From Cadophora sp. MPI-SDFR-AT-0126 (taxonomy: Eukaryota > Ascomycota > Leotiomycetes > Helotiales > Ploettnerulaceae): 64,000 nt of DNA. Below are positions 24,756 to 35,331 of this stretch, one piece after another. A program made the translations under genes and the position numbers. Positions within the stretch are counted from its first letter, which is position 1. Every line of letters begins with the position of its first letter. The notes beneath the pieces are model-generated. The model was given only the letters and a program-made list of their open reading frames with translations. It ran no database searches and had not been told where the DNA came from. The DNA is taken from positions 992,001-1,056,000 of the forward strand of contig JAGMVK010000019.1 of NCBI GenBank assembly GCA_020747065.1, in the 5' to 3' direction.

Positions 24756-25734
24756 CAATTCCCGAGGTTCTCTTCATTGAGAGCTTCTTCTTTTTTTTCT
24801 TTTTCCTTTGACTTGGTTCGGGATTTCTCTAGTGTAATTTCGGGAAGTAGCTAGCTAAGTGACCTCGAAGTCCTCTTTTACATTCTGCCTATGAATGTTC
24901 GAGTTATTTTTCTTTTGCAAACATCTTGATCTATTTGTCTTATTTACTACGTCACGTCTCTCCAAAAGCTCGATTCATCTATCCATTCGGAAAGCAGTAT
25001 CTTTTTTGAGCCGCGAAATAGATCGGCACCACTCATTTTTCTGGTTTTACATTTACAAGTCTGAAGATATTTAAGCCTCTCATTGTTTCCAAATGTCCAT
25101 GTCCAAAGTGTGCTAGTGGGAGGGCAAGTCTTTGGAATCATGTCTGAGCCCGATCTGAAGTCCCAAGCTACGCCCAAAACGTCCCGCGAGCTCCCTTGTT
25201 GCTGCATATGACAACAGCAGCAATCAGAGTCAGTTGTCAATTGAATACCATACAATTCTTCATGCACAGTGGTTGCTGACTGATCTTGCAGATGGGACTT
25301 TGCTGACCATGCTTTGTTTCCCCAAACGCTACTCCCAATATGGCTCGCCAGACCCTCGTCAATGCAGAAGCGAATCGGCATTTACAGACCAGGTTCTGAG
25401 CGGCAGCTCAACTGCATCATACTTTCACGAAAACTTCTCGAGGAATCCCGCGATTGAGTAATTTCGGGAATCACAATTTTAGACAAGATGTGCGTCATCA
25501 TGCACCAGTTCCGAGAGGCCTAGGTGAGAGTATTTGGAAGTTCGGGAATTGGTCACAAGACATTTCATCAAGCAAGTGATCGACAATCAAGGGAATGGAT
25601 ATAAAACGCTGCTTCCTCCTCAGTTGAAGGCGCAAAGGCTTCTTTATCAATTCTCCTCCATCTTACAAGCACGAATTTGAAAGCACCCAAGCTACATCCA
25701 CCAGAATCCCATTTTCATCACAATCATACTCAAT
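24756..25734. other. Intergenic and promoter region of the MDR gene
   Basis: About 1 kb. It holds the Pol III terminator T-tract near its start and the TATA box of the downstream oxidoreductase gene near its end. One minus-strand ORF of 144 codons (24947-25381) is unrecognised and probably chance. Confidence 0.45.
25600..25606 (+). promoter_or_regulatory. TATA box of the MDR oxidoreductase gene
   Basis: TATAAAA stands 129 nt before the ATG at 25735 and is followed by a CT-rich stretch, a typical layout for a regulated fungal promoter. Confidence 0.6.
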
Positions 25735-26733
25735 ATGAAGGCCATCACCCTTTCCAAGCCCGGCAAACCATCCACCTACATCTACAAAGACGTACCTAAA
25801 CCCACCCCTCTTGAAGGCCATGTCATCATCGAGATCAAAGCCTTCGGTCTGAACCATGCTGAGCTCTACATGCGGCACGGCGACTGGCCCGAGACTGCCG
25901 AAATCAGCGGCATCGAATGCGTCGGCATCGTGGACTCCTGCCCAGACGGCACCTTCAAAACCGGCGCCAGAGTCGCTGCTGTCATGGGAGGCATGGGAAG
26001 AAGCATTCCGGGAAGTTATGCAGAATACACGCGCGTTCCGACTGGTAATGTGACATCCATCGAGTCAGATCTGAGCTGGGAAGAATTGGCTGCTCTTCCC
26101 GAATCATATTCTACTGCTTGGACATGTCTCTTCCAGAATCTGGAGCTGCAGAAGGGACAGACGCTTTTAGTGAGGGGTGGAACGTCGGCTTTGGGACAAG
26201 CCGCCATCAATCTTGCTGTCAATGCTGGAGCGACTGTCATTGCTACGACGAGGAAGGCTGAGAGGTCTGAAATGCTGCTCAAGATGGGCGTACAGCGTGT
26301 TGAGCTGGAATCGGCAAAGCTCGCAAAATTGCTCTCTGAAGGCACCATTGTCGATTCGGTTCTCAACCTCGTTGGGAATGGTGTCATGCTTGATTCGTTG
26401 GCCATTGTGAGACGTGGTGGTAGAGTGTGTTTGGCTGGGTTTCTTGGAGGACTTGAGCCGATGGCTGATTTCAACCCGTTGTTGCAGATGCCGAGTGGTG
26501 TGCATTTCAGCTTTTTTGGGAGCTTTGTTTATGGAACGCCAGCCTTCCCCTTGTCTGATGTACCGCTACAGAACATTGCGAATGATGTAGCTGCTGGCCG
26601 TTACGTAGCCAAGCCATCTCGTGTGTTTGCGTTCGAGAATATCGAAGAGGCACACAAACTCATGGAGGAGAATCGTGCAGGTGGGAAGATGGTCGTCAAG
26701 ATTGGAGACACCAGAGGTGACTACCGGTTCTGA
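25735..26733 (+). CDS. Zinc-independent MDR oxidoreductase (quinone reductase-like)
   Basis: Intronless, 332 residues, the usual size for medium-chain dehydrogenase/reductases of the quinone oxidoreductase branch. The N-terminal GroES-like domain has FGLNHAELYMRHG (about 38-49) and GIECVGIV (about 59-66). The Rossmann NAD(P)-binding loop is RGGTSALGQAAINLA (about 147-161), followed by TVIATTR, which suggests NADPH use. The Cys/His zinc ligands of alcohol dehydrogenases are missing, so it probably reduces a carbonyl, enone or quinone with NADPH; the substrate cannot be read from sequence. It ends 40 bp from the stop of the convergent regulator gene, and a TATA box upstream suggests inducible expression. 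No signal peptide; cytosolic. Confidence 0.9.
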   Translation: MKAITLSKPGKPSTYIYKDVPKPTPLEGHVIIEIKAFGLNHAELYMRHGDWPETAEISGIECVGIVDSCPDGTFKTGARVAAVMGGMGRSIPGSYAEYTRVPTGNVTSIESDLSWEELAALPESYSTAWTCLFQNLELQKGQTLLVRGGTSALGQAAINLAVNAGATVIATTRKAERSEMLLKMGVQRVELESAKLAKLLSEGTIVDSVLNLVGNGVMLDSLAIVRRGGRVCLAGFLGGLEPMADFNPLLQMPSGVHFSFFGSFVYGTPAFPLSDVPLQNIANDVAAGRYVAKPSRVFAFENIEEAHKLMEENRAGGKMVVKIGDTRGDYRF

Positions 26734-26773
26734 AGAAGTACCAGATCATTGGTGACTTTTCGAACACCGTCCT

Positions 26774-28378
26774 CTAATGTAACCAATATTCAAAGTTCTC
26801 CCAGAGATTTGATGTGACTTCCATGCGAAATTTCTCACATTCCTCCTCAAGGAGTCCTTCTATCCACAGTACCTGCTCTAGAGCTGTCTTTACTTCAGTC
26901 CAAAAGCTGTATTGCATTTTAAATACCAGATCCGCCGTTGCCGAAATGTACCATTGGTGATGTTCGCTCAGAAATGACTGTAACCCACCAAGAACTAACA
27001 GCCAAATCGAAACCAGGCAATCAAGGTCCTGATCTGGGATTGCCAAGATGACCTTCAATTTTGAGAGGTAAATGTCCACACCTAGGTCGACGCCGAATCT
27101 TCGCCGAACAACAGATAGGTATAGAAGAGCACCTAGCCTAAAAGCTTCTTGATTTGCGACTCCAGGATCCTGTTCCGTAATATTGTGTGGGATTGAGAGA
27201 AATTTGGCGATGACTGGCACGACCAACAGCCCTGCAAAGACACCATCGTCCCATAGATCTCTGAGCGCCATCTCATTGATTATGAGTTGATTGAGCGTGA
27301 ACAAGTCGGCGGTTGCCGAGAGAAAATCTGCTGTTCCTGACAGTTTCGTGACTGGCGAAGTCGCAAACGAACTCGGAAGATCAGCGTTAACGGGAGGAAG
27401 CATGTCGCTTGGAATGGGAAAGCGCAGAGGTCGATCGAGAAGAAACGCTGCATTGACATCGAGCCTGACGATTACGTTTCAGCATCAGGAGTTCTCAATT
27501 CTTTAGCTCCGTTCATGGCTTGTACAACTTACCAGAAAAACATTGTCCTGAGAACCTGATTGTCGCCCAAGCCCGGCAACCCTCCTTTTCGTTTGATGAT
27601 TTCTTCCAGTCCTTGAAAATGTGTCAAAACACCTTGGCCATCGTTGGACATGACCTGATCATCATCAAAACTTTAACCGTCATACAGGAAGATGAACCAA
27701 TCCACTTACACAGTGACACGCAAAGGCAAGGACAGAAATAATAATCTCATCTCCAGTACACAACATAGGGTCCGCAATGAGTCTGCTTAATGACCGGATC
27801 GCCTTTCCGGAGAGAGATATGACTTCAATATTTTCTTCCTTGTAGTTTCGAAGTCTCGCCATATCAGCAGATGAAGTGTATAGAATTTGTCGAAATGCAG
27901 TTTCGTGCTGCACGAGCTGGAAAAATCCTATCTTGTTCAACGTCCTGAACATAGAGCAATCGTTCCCCTGCACTATTTTGGTCGTTAATCTTCTGATAAG
28001 AAGCAAGGCAAAAAAGTACTAACGATGATCGAACAGCTCGTGAGTTCGAAGGTTCATGTCGATGGGATAACGTTTGAAGGGATCCGATCGTCCAGCTCCA
28101 AGATCACTTGGATGAGGTAGCTGTGGGGCAATTTGTATTAACTGGTCGGCTAGATGTGACCGCTTCTCATGAGCGGCGGAAAGTGAAGATGTGTCTAGGA
28201 CAATTTCGTCTTTCCTGCTGTGCTCTCCATGCCTCAGATGTCGTTGGCGACCACGTTGGATATGGCTACGAACCTTTCGTTTCGTCTGTGGATCTCGGAA
28301 CTCTGCCAAGTCTGTGACTGTCAGAAACTGTAAGTCATATTTGGACTCAGAAGTCTCATGTGGGGTGGCGTTGGACAT
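26774..28378 (-). CDS. Fungal_trans-type regulatory protein lacking a zinc cluster
   Basis: Four exons on the minus strand: 28378-28024, 27972-27710, 27654-27533 and 27464-26774. Phases agree and give 476 residues. The start MSNATPHETS is followed by FLTVTDLAEFRDPQTKRKVRSHIQR, the N-terminal signature of a large Pezizomycotina group that has the regulatory domain of Zn2Cys6 factors. DPFKRYPIDMNLRTHELFDH, then IADPMLCTGDEIIISVLAFACH and LEEIIKRKGGLPGLG, then LDVNAAFLLDRPLRFP are diagnostic. No Cys6 cluster precedes it, so direct DNA binding is doubtful. The upstream extension of the open frame to 28639 was not used because it contains no family sequence. Convergent with the MDR gene. Function unknown; it may act as a partner or repressor of DNA-binding factors. 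Confidence 0.82.
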
Positions 28379-29377
28379 TCTGAAATCTTGCAAGTGAGTT
28401 TCGACTATACTGTAGTAGATCCGAATCTCAATGCGTATGTGAGGAGTTGTCAGGAGGATGAGTAAGCCACAGAACAGATGACCTCGCCTATTCAACCACG
28501 GATATTCCACGCAGAGCAATAGTCTTACTGGAAGTCGCGGGCCAAAGATGACCGAGCTTAATGATGGAGTCAAGATATGAAGTATTTCCAGCTCAGGAGA
28601 TTGGCGCTCGCTATGATTGTTGAACCTCTTCCACAACATAAAGTAAATTCCCGCAGCTCAAGCACACTACATTCAAGCTAATCATTCTTATGAAAGACGC
28701 TTCAGGACGAACCCATTCTGATACCAAAGAGAAACAAAGCATTGCATAAAGTATGTCGTTAGAGCTCGAATGTCAAAATCCTTTTTGTTTGTTTTCTTTG
28801 CGTCATGGCCGGGTAAGCGAGCGCCGTCGATACTCCACAATTTCCTACCTCTCTACCGCAAATTCAGCGTATCTAATCAATACGCTTAGCAAATTATTTG
28901 AGTGAAGAGTTGAGTGGTAACAAAAGCCTATAAGGGAGAATGAGAAGCAGATTGATCAAGAGCATCAAGTCAACGCAGCGGAGGATCACATTTGCAATTG
29001 AGAAGACAAAGACTACCTGGAGGCGAATTGAAAAATTGTTCTTGGATAAATGGCTGGGTTGAAGCTTTCAAGCTGCTCTGATTATGGCCTTGGCTTGGTC
29101 TTTGTGGAGTCCCTCTATTTGCTTGATCGAGCCAAATTAGGTTTCCATCTTCTGAGTATCTAGCCTACTTCTGTAAATCAGTATTGAAAAGGTTGCAAGC
29201 TTGCGTCTAGATGGGGATTGACGCCTTTGATTGCCCTTCAACGCCTGATTTACGTGATCTCCGAGTTCTATTCGGTTTTACTTCTTGAAGTAATTCGAGT
29301 CTTATACAAATCAAGTGGATTTCGTCAATTATACGCTAGATGGTTTTAGATGCACAGATCATTATACATTCGCTATC
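28379..29377. other. Intergenic region, no gene seen
   Basis: About 1 kb: promoter side of the Fungal_trans gene and the 3' side of the GT8 gene. No supported ORF or motif. Confidence 0.45.
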
Positions 29378-30436
29378 CTACAAAGCAGCAACAGGCCAAT
29401 GCGCCTCCATCTCCTCCTTCTTTCTCTTCCACCTCTCCCTCAGCACATCCGGCCCATTCGCCCAAAACTTATCATGCATACTCGCCACCCCGCCCTCCAC
29501 ATCCCGCTCATTCGGGAACGTCGCGCTCCACTTGTAGTCCAGCGACACCCAGGGCATGCTACCGCCGGCCGACCTGCGATGCGCGTAGTTCAGCATGGCC
29601 TGCTCCATGAACTGCGGGTCGAAGGGCCGCATGATGCCCAGTGTCGAGCTCTGCATCACGAACATGTAGTAATTGAATAGTTCGTTCGAGGGCGCTACGA
29701 TCCAGAAGCCGCCGCTGAGGCTGTCTCGTTCGATGGGCGGGTAGGGATGGTCGTATTCGCCGCCCGTCGAGCCATCGTTGCTCCGTCCGTTGTCTGCCCT
29801 TCCTGCGAAGAGATACTGAGCCGGCAGCATAGCTTCGGCCTTTGTGAAGTGGCTCGTCCGACGATATTGTGTTTGGAGGGGCGTTCGGGCTGCTGGATCG
29901 TTGAAGATGTCGTCCATCGGCTTCATGATGAGGGTGTCGACATCGAGGTAGAGGACGCGGTCGTATTCCAGCATCTGCAGGACGCGCAGCTTGGTGAATT
30001 GGTCTCCGTATCGCGAGGGCCTTCGCAGCCGCTGGCGAATCCACCACGGGAGAGCAACATCTTCAACATGTGCCACTATTGCGCCGTCGAGAATGAGCTG
30101 CTGTCGCTGGTGCTTCGGGACGGACGTCGTAACCATTACCACGAACGGGATGTCGTGGGTCGTCTTCGTTTCGGGGTCCGCGAGGAGCTGGTACGCCAGT
30201 ATTCGCGTCGCTGTATAATAACGTTCGTCATCGCTCGTGAGGAGAGTTGCGTAGGCATATCGCGGCGACGCAGGTAGAGCTTCCAGGAGGCCGTATTTAG
30301 GATCAAGGGCATACGATGTGCTAAGTGCGGAGAAGGTCAGATAGAGGATGACCCCAGCGAGCAGAGCATATAGGAATCTCCTGGACCTTACTCTACCTAT
30401 ACCAGCTGCCATGCGCAAAATCCTGGAATCGACCAT
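29378..30436 (-). CDS. GT8-family glycosyltransferase, type II membrane protein
   Basis: Intronless, 352 residues. A short basic cytosolic tail (GRVRSRRF) leads into one membrane segment at about 21-40, so it is probably a Golgi type II protein. The GT-A fold starts at YAYATLLTSDDERYYTATRILAYQL. The metal-binding DXD motif is in VLYLDVDTLIMKP (DVD at 165-167). The later FWIVAPSNELFNYYM and DQFTKLRVLQM segments are typical of the glycogenin/GNT1-like GT8 group that adds hexose or GlcNAc in the secretory pathway. The donor sugar cannot be deduced; GNT1-type N-acetylglucosaminyltransferase is the nearest characterised group. A second start at 30412 would still leave the anchor intact. Confidence 0.85.
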   Translation of the reverse strand: MVDSRILRMAAGIGRVRSRRFLYALLAGVILYLTFSALSTSYALDPKYGLLEALPASPRYAYATLLTSDDERYYTATRILAYQLLADPETKTTHDIPFVVMVTTSVPKHQRQQLILDGAIVAHVEDVALPWWIRQRLRRPSRYGDQFTKLRVLQMLEYDRVLYLDVDTLIMKPMDDIFNDPAARTPLQTQYRRTSHFTKAEAMLPAQYLFAGRADNGRSNDGSTGGEYDHPYPPIERDSLSGGFWIVAPSNELFNYYMFVMQSSTLGIMRPFDPQFMEQAMLNYAHRRSAGGSMPWVSLDYKWSATFPNERDVEGGVASMHDKFWANGPDVLRERWKRKKEEMEAHWPVAAL

Positions 30437-31103
30437 AATAATGCGGTGCTGGTGTCAATGACATAGGGGGCAGGTTCAATTCCCAACTAGATGCTGACTC
30501 GGCTAATTGAGCCTCTCCTTGTGTAATCCGTATCCACATTTGTCACTTTTAGCCGCAGTTATCTCACCCCGTATCTGCCAAGGAGTGGATTCCATCGTAG
30601 TAAAAATTTCTGAAGAGAGCGAAAGGAAAATTCTCGTGAGGTTTGACAATGTTTTCGGGGATATTAGGTTCGTGGGATAGGTATAAGAGGGAGTCCAAAA
30701 TTCCTGTTTCCGTATGGGGTGTGAGTTCAATAAGACAGGGCTACCGCTCTAAAATTTCACCCCACAGAACCCCGCGTTTTACCGACAGGTACTGACTGGT
30801 ATCGTAAACAAATCCGGGAGGCCCGCAGGCTCATGCTCCACTACATAATGATTAAATCTACATTACCAATATATGTTGTAACGTGCAAGTATGTATAGCG
30901 ACAGAGTAGTGTAGTCATCTATTAACCTTTGCTTACACACATCTAAACGATAGACTAGTAGGTATCTCAGATTCCCGCAAGCAACACAAGTATCAAACGC
31001 GCTGTATGTTCTCACACTCACAACCATTAACATCTGCATCTGTCTCGCCGCACTTCCTCCATCCTCATGCTTGATTGTTGGAAGGAGAGTCTCTCCCGCC
31101 ACC
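30437..31103. other. Intergenic region, no gene seen
   Basis: About 670 bp between the GT8 start and the end of the phosphate transporter gene (both minus strand); it holds the transporter 3' UTR and the GT8 promoter. No ORF supported. Confidence 0.45.
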
Positions 31104-33096
31104 TCAGACCGATTCAGTACCCGCCTTCTTCTCCGGCTGAGACTCTTCTTCTGAGTTCTGGCGGTATGCGCCACCAGTGAGGGCAGGGTCGTAGTTGGGT
31201 GTTCTATTTATACTGTTAGTGACTTTGGAACTCTTTCAGGGGCTGATTTGACACAAAATGGAGGGGAAAGAGACAATGAAAGAAGAGCCACATACCCAGG
31301 AACCTCACCCGCCAACTCCTCCAAAGTCTTCCTCTTCGTCTCGGGAATCAAGAAACTAGTGAGGAACCCGCAGAGCATGAACAGCGCAAATATCTGCATA
31401 ATATGGTTCAACCACGGAGACGCATCTCTGCCCTTGGCGCCGGGCTTCGCGCCTCTCGTCCTCAGAGGCCCAAACACAACCTGCGCGATGATCGCGCCAA
31501 CTTTGCCCGAAGCAGCAGAGAAGCCGTGAGATGTGGATCTGTAACGCGTAGGGAAACATTCACCGGGAACGATGAAGGTCGTGGAGTTGGGTCCGAAGTT
31601 GAAGAAGAATTGCGCGAGGACGTAGAGGGCTAAGAGGGCGTGTCCTGACAGGTGGTGGTAAGCGAACCCGATAACTATGAATAAGATAGTAAGGATTGCG
31701 AAGCCGCCGATTTGGATGGTCTTTCGTCCGAGAGTATCGATTGTAGCGACTGAGACCCAATATCCAGGAATGGCGCCAGCACATACGAGAATCAAGTTGC
31801 CAATGGCGTTCTTGCGGAAAATTTCGTATTGTGTAGATCCGCCAGTCCAGCCGATGGCAGCGAGAATGATGGAGTTATTCAGACCGAGGCCATAGAAAGC
31901 TACATCAAGGAAGAACCAAGATCCCGCGGTACCGAGCAGCACTTTGCCGTGCTTCCATTGCGAGTAATGGTGGACGAAATCTTTGAAGGAGGCTTTGGGG
32001 ATTTCGAGTGCAGGAGCAGCTTGGACCATGGTGGTCACGCGAGCGATCTCATCAGGGTGGCCTTCGGATTTGCCATTGATGTAGGCACTGACATCGGTGC
32101 CGGCTTTTTCGACGTCACGGGCGACGTCGAAGGTGTAACGGGGGGTTTCGGGAATGGTCAGACGGTAGTAGAGAGCGATACAGCCGGGGACGGCACCGAA
32201 ACCGCTGGAGGATGTCAGACTGTGAATGAATGATAAAGGAAGAGCAACTTACATGATGATTCGCCACATCTTATCGACGGCAAGTTGACAGACACCAGTG
32301 CAGGTGGATGCTTTTGAAGCAGACTCCAAGGAATCCTTAAACCCGGTAGTGACGATCAAGGCCATGATAGCAGCAGTAAACTGGCCAATACCCTGCATGG
32401 CGAACACAGCGTTCATCATGGCACCTCTCCATTTGGTAGTTGCGAATTCAGAAGTGATGATTGAAGAAAGTGGATAATCACCACCGATTCCAATGCCCTA
32501 AGCTCGCATTAGCTGCAAATCCGATTTTGCCGAGAAGGAAACTCACCATGAGAACACGCCAGAAGATGATAAGACCAGTGATAGACATGGCACGAGAGCT
32601 AGCGGAAAGAGCCTGTGCAAGAGTTGCAAAGATGATGATGATCAACTCAAGTCCATACATACGTTTTCGTCCAACCACATCGGCGAGGTATCCGAAACCA
32701 AGTTGACCGAGAACAGTTCCACCAGAAGTAGAAACTTTGATAGCTGTATCCGAATTGGGTGGGATGGTTCCGTGAGACTTGCTGTCGTTGAAATACACTA
32801 TGCCCAACATGCTTGTGACTAAGTTGATAGCGAAGATCTGGATCCTGGTCAGTTGGTTCAAGAATGCGAGATGGAGAACTGCATACATCGTAGGAGTCAG
32901 TGAAGAAACCAATACCAGCCACTACACATGCTCGTACATGGTACCAGCCGAAAGGAGCCTTGTCAATCTCAGCAAGAGCAAGTCTTCTTCGCTCATTAGG
33001 ATCTTGGATATGGGCGAAGTCATTGTTGAAGTTGTGGAAGGCATTGTTGCCTCCGGAGGTTTTGTTCATCGCCGCGATGTTGGCGGGAGTAGCCAT
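31104..33096 (-). CDS. pho84: Inorganic phosphate transporter, Pho84 type (MFS, phosphate:H+ symporter)
   Basis: Five exons on the minus strand: 33096-32887, 32837-32547, 32497-32253, 32204-31296 and 31203-31104. Phases agree and give 584 residues, the normal Pho84 length. It imports phosphate with protons at the plasma membrane. The N-terminal DPNERRRLALAEIDKAPFGWYHVRACVVAGIGFFTDSYD leads into TM1 (quoted here as family landmarks DPNERRR and FFTDSYD). Further marks are GTVLGQLGFGYLADVVGRKR, GIGIGGDYPLSS, the central cytosolic loop with LTIPETPRYTFDVARD, and GPNSTTFIVPGECFPTRYRST before the second half ends. About 12 membrane segments. The ATG at 33096 was chosen to match the family start; 33123 is in frame upstream. 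No obvious PHO-box was seen in the first few hundred bases upstream. Confidence 0.95.
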
Positions 33097-35331
33097 GATA
33101 TCTGAGGTATATGTTCGAGACAATTGTATGTTGACTTGTCAATGAGGCAAGTTGGATGAGGCAGCGTCTTCAGCAGATAGCACGGCTGAAGAGGACAGAA
33201 AGTGAAAGTCGAGGGCGTCCTGATATTTGTACGAGGGAGGTCTGCAGGAGCGATGCAGTGGAAACCTCGGAGTGGATTCCTGCAGGGATACAACATGGAG
33301 ATAATGCTTTCTTTTGGGCGTTTTCTCGGCCTGGATGGTGCAGATCGAAGGCTAACTGGGGTGATAGCCTTCAAGCAAGGATGGTGGGTCGACGCGCCAA
33401 GAAATAAAGTTGCATCGACCGGGAGGAAGGCTAGTTGCATTCTGTGCATAGCTCCATGTTGATGACAGTTGGCTGTCCCATTCTGTGTCTTGTAATTGGT
33501 TAGATGCATCAAGATTTGCAGTTAATAGTCCGCAAGTTTCGTGACACGGCTCCTAGGCCACTCGCTTCGTTCCGCGGTTTGGAAAGGGCACCCCACCAGC
33601 ATAAGCCCAGGACCAGCAAGCAGAAACTAAAACAAGTTGCCGTGTTGCACTTTTGCCTACCACTGCCAGAGCTGAGACCAATGGAATAACAGGCTGTGAG
33701 CACGATGCAAGAGAAACAGAAAAACGCCTGCTCGAAAGTGCGTCTCTTTTTCTCGTCAAAATGCTCTTCATGGGAAACCCATCGTTGTGAAAGCCTTGCT
33801 GAGACAGGCTGGTCTCACCTGCTCCTTTAAGTGGCGGAGTACAGGCTTCCTTGTGCGAAGCTCTCGAACCAGACCGGCCGGGCCATTGGTGTACTGTGAT
33901 TCTAAATCCGGAAGGCTTCCAGAATATCCTTAATTGGTCTCTGCCCTTGATCATGCTCAACCAGCATCATCTCTTCTATAGCGAGGTTTCCAGCCCTCCA
34001 TTCAAGAAACGTGTCAGCCCAAAATAGGATTCGCAAGCTGCTGAGACAACGTATCAAGACTTGACGTTGACGTTGAAGATGATATCAGACAGTTGTTCGT
34101 GGCTGTCTTGGACATCTCTTGGAAAATGCTTGATACATACACAAGCACTGATTCCCCAGGCCTCGGCGTCTTGGGAGTGCACCAGAAGTCTTGGATGCAG
34201 AACGCCCGCCTTTCACACAAGAGCAGTAGCTGAACTGGATGCAAAATTTTGGTGCCGTCTTCGAGATGCAGCGCAGCGGGGCGAGGTTGAGAGGAATGAG
34301 AGATGTCGTCGAAAGCGACCAGTTAAAAGCACGGGATCAAAAACGTGGTCGCAGCGCTGGTCAGGAGCAGCTGGTTGGGTCCTACACTACAGGGGTCTCT
34401 AGCGTGGGGAAGTCCAGATCTAGACTTGTTGGGGAAAGCTTTCCATGTCTCGGCTATCAAACTTTTCCCCCCCATCATTTCTTCTCACACCACTCATCAC
34501 AGACCAGCAGCATGTCTGGACCCAAACATCACAAATTCCTTTAGAAAACTCGTTAGTCAGTGAGGGCGATTGGATGTGGCGCTTTTCTCTTGTGCAAATA
34601 ACCGCCACAGTCGATTCAATGGACGCCACTCCAACTGAACGTGACGGGAAACAGTTGTCATTTTCTGTCCTGCGTTACCTCTTTCCAACACTCGAAGTAC
34701 AGCGTCAAGAATCTATTACAAAGAAGACATGGAGGACAAGAAAGAGTTCCAATCCATCTCGTCTAAATATTATTGTTTACTGTTATTTATCTCATCTCAC
34801 ACATCAATCTCACCTCCAAACAAGCCAGGCTGGACTGGACCCGACAGGCCGGCAACGACGTCTGCCAATACTTTCCAAGACGGGATGGCGTGATTTGGAT
34901 GTCTTGACCAACGACGGCCTTCCCATGGAGCACGAGGTTGTGGCGCGTCAAGCTTTGGCAAGCTTTTTGGTCTATGTCTTGTATCTTTGAATCCAAAGCT
35001 GAATGATCTTGGCGAATCGTAGTATCGATCGAAGTCTGGTTGTCTGGAATTTACTCCTCCGACTGAGCCTTTAATCCTTGAGGGAAATCTCATGCACGGC
35101 GTTTGATCGGTGTTGCGCTTACAGGGTTGATAATAATTCAATCTAGGTAGTTTGCGGCTCTGATCCAATGTGCTGCATCATGTCTAGCTTCTCATTTTGA
35201 TGGACTTTCCCTGATCCAACGGCCACCTCAATTATACCTTTCGGCAATTCCACGATTGATGACGATTCTGAGATACCAAGTTCAATTATCCACCATTGGG
35301 CTCAATCGGCCCCGTGTGAAACACCCAAACA
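33097..35331. other. Intergenic region, no gene seen
   Basis: About 2.2 kb: phosphate transporter promoter and the 3' side of the SGNH/KP4 gene. Plus- and minus-strand ORFs of 120-181 codons (33553-33960, 34445-34990, 34797-35168) overlap one another, lack domains and look like chance. Confidence 0.45.

Noticed and set aside
27973..28023. Suspected frameshift between exons 1 and 2 of the Fungal_trans gene
   Set aside because: Using the TAG acceptor after the ATTAAC branch site gives a 51-nt intron with correct phase, so no frameshift is needed.
29559..30277. Long ORFs of 162 and 176 codons on the minus and plus strands inside the GT8 gene
   Set aside because: They are shadows of the GT8 reading frame, whose DXD motif and membrane anchor mark the real frame.
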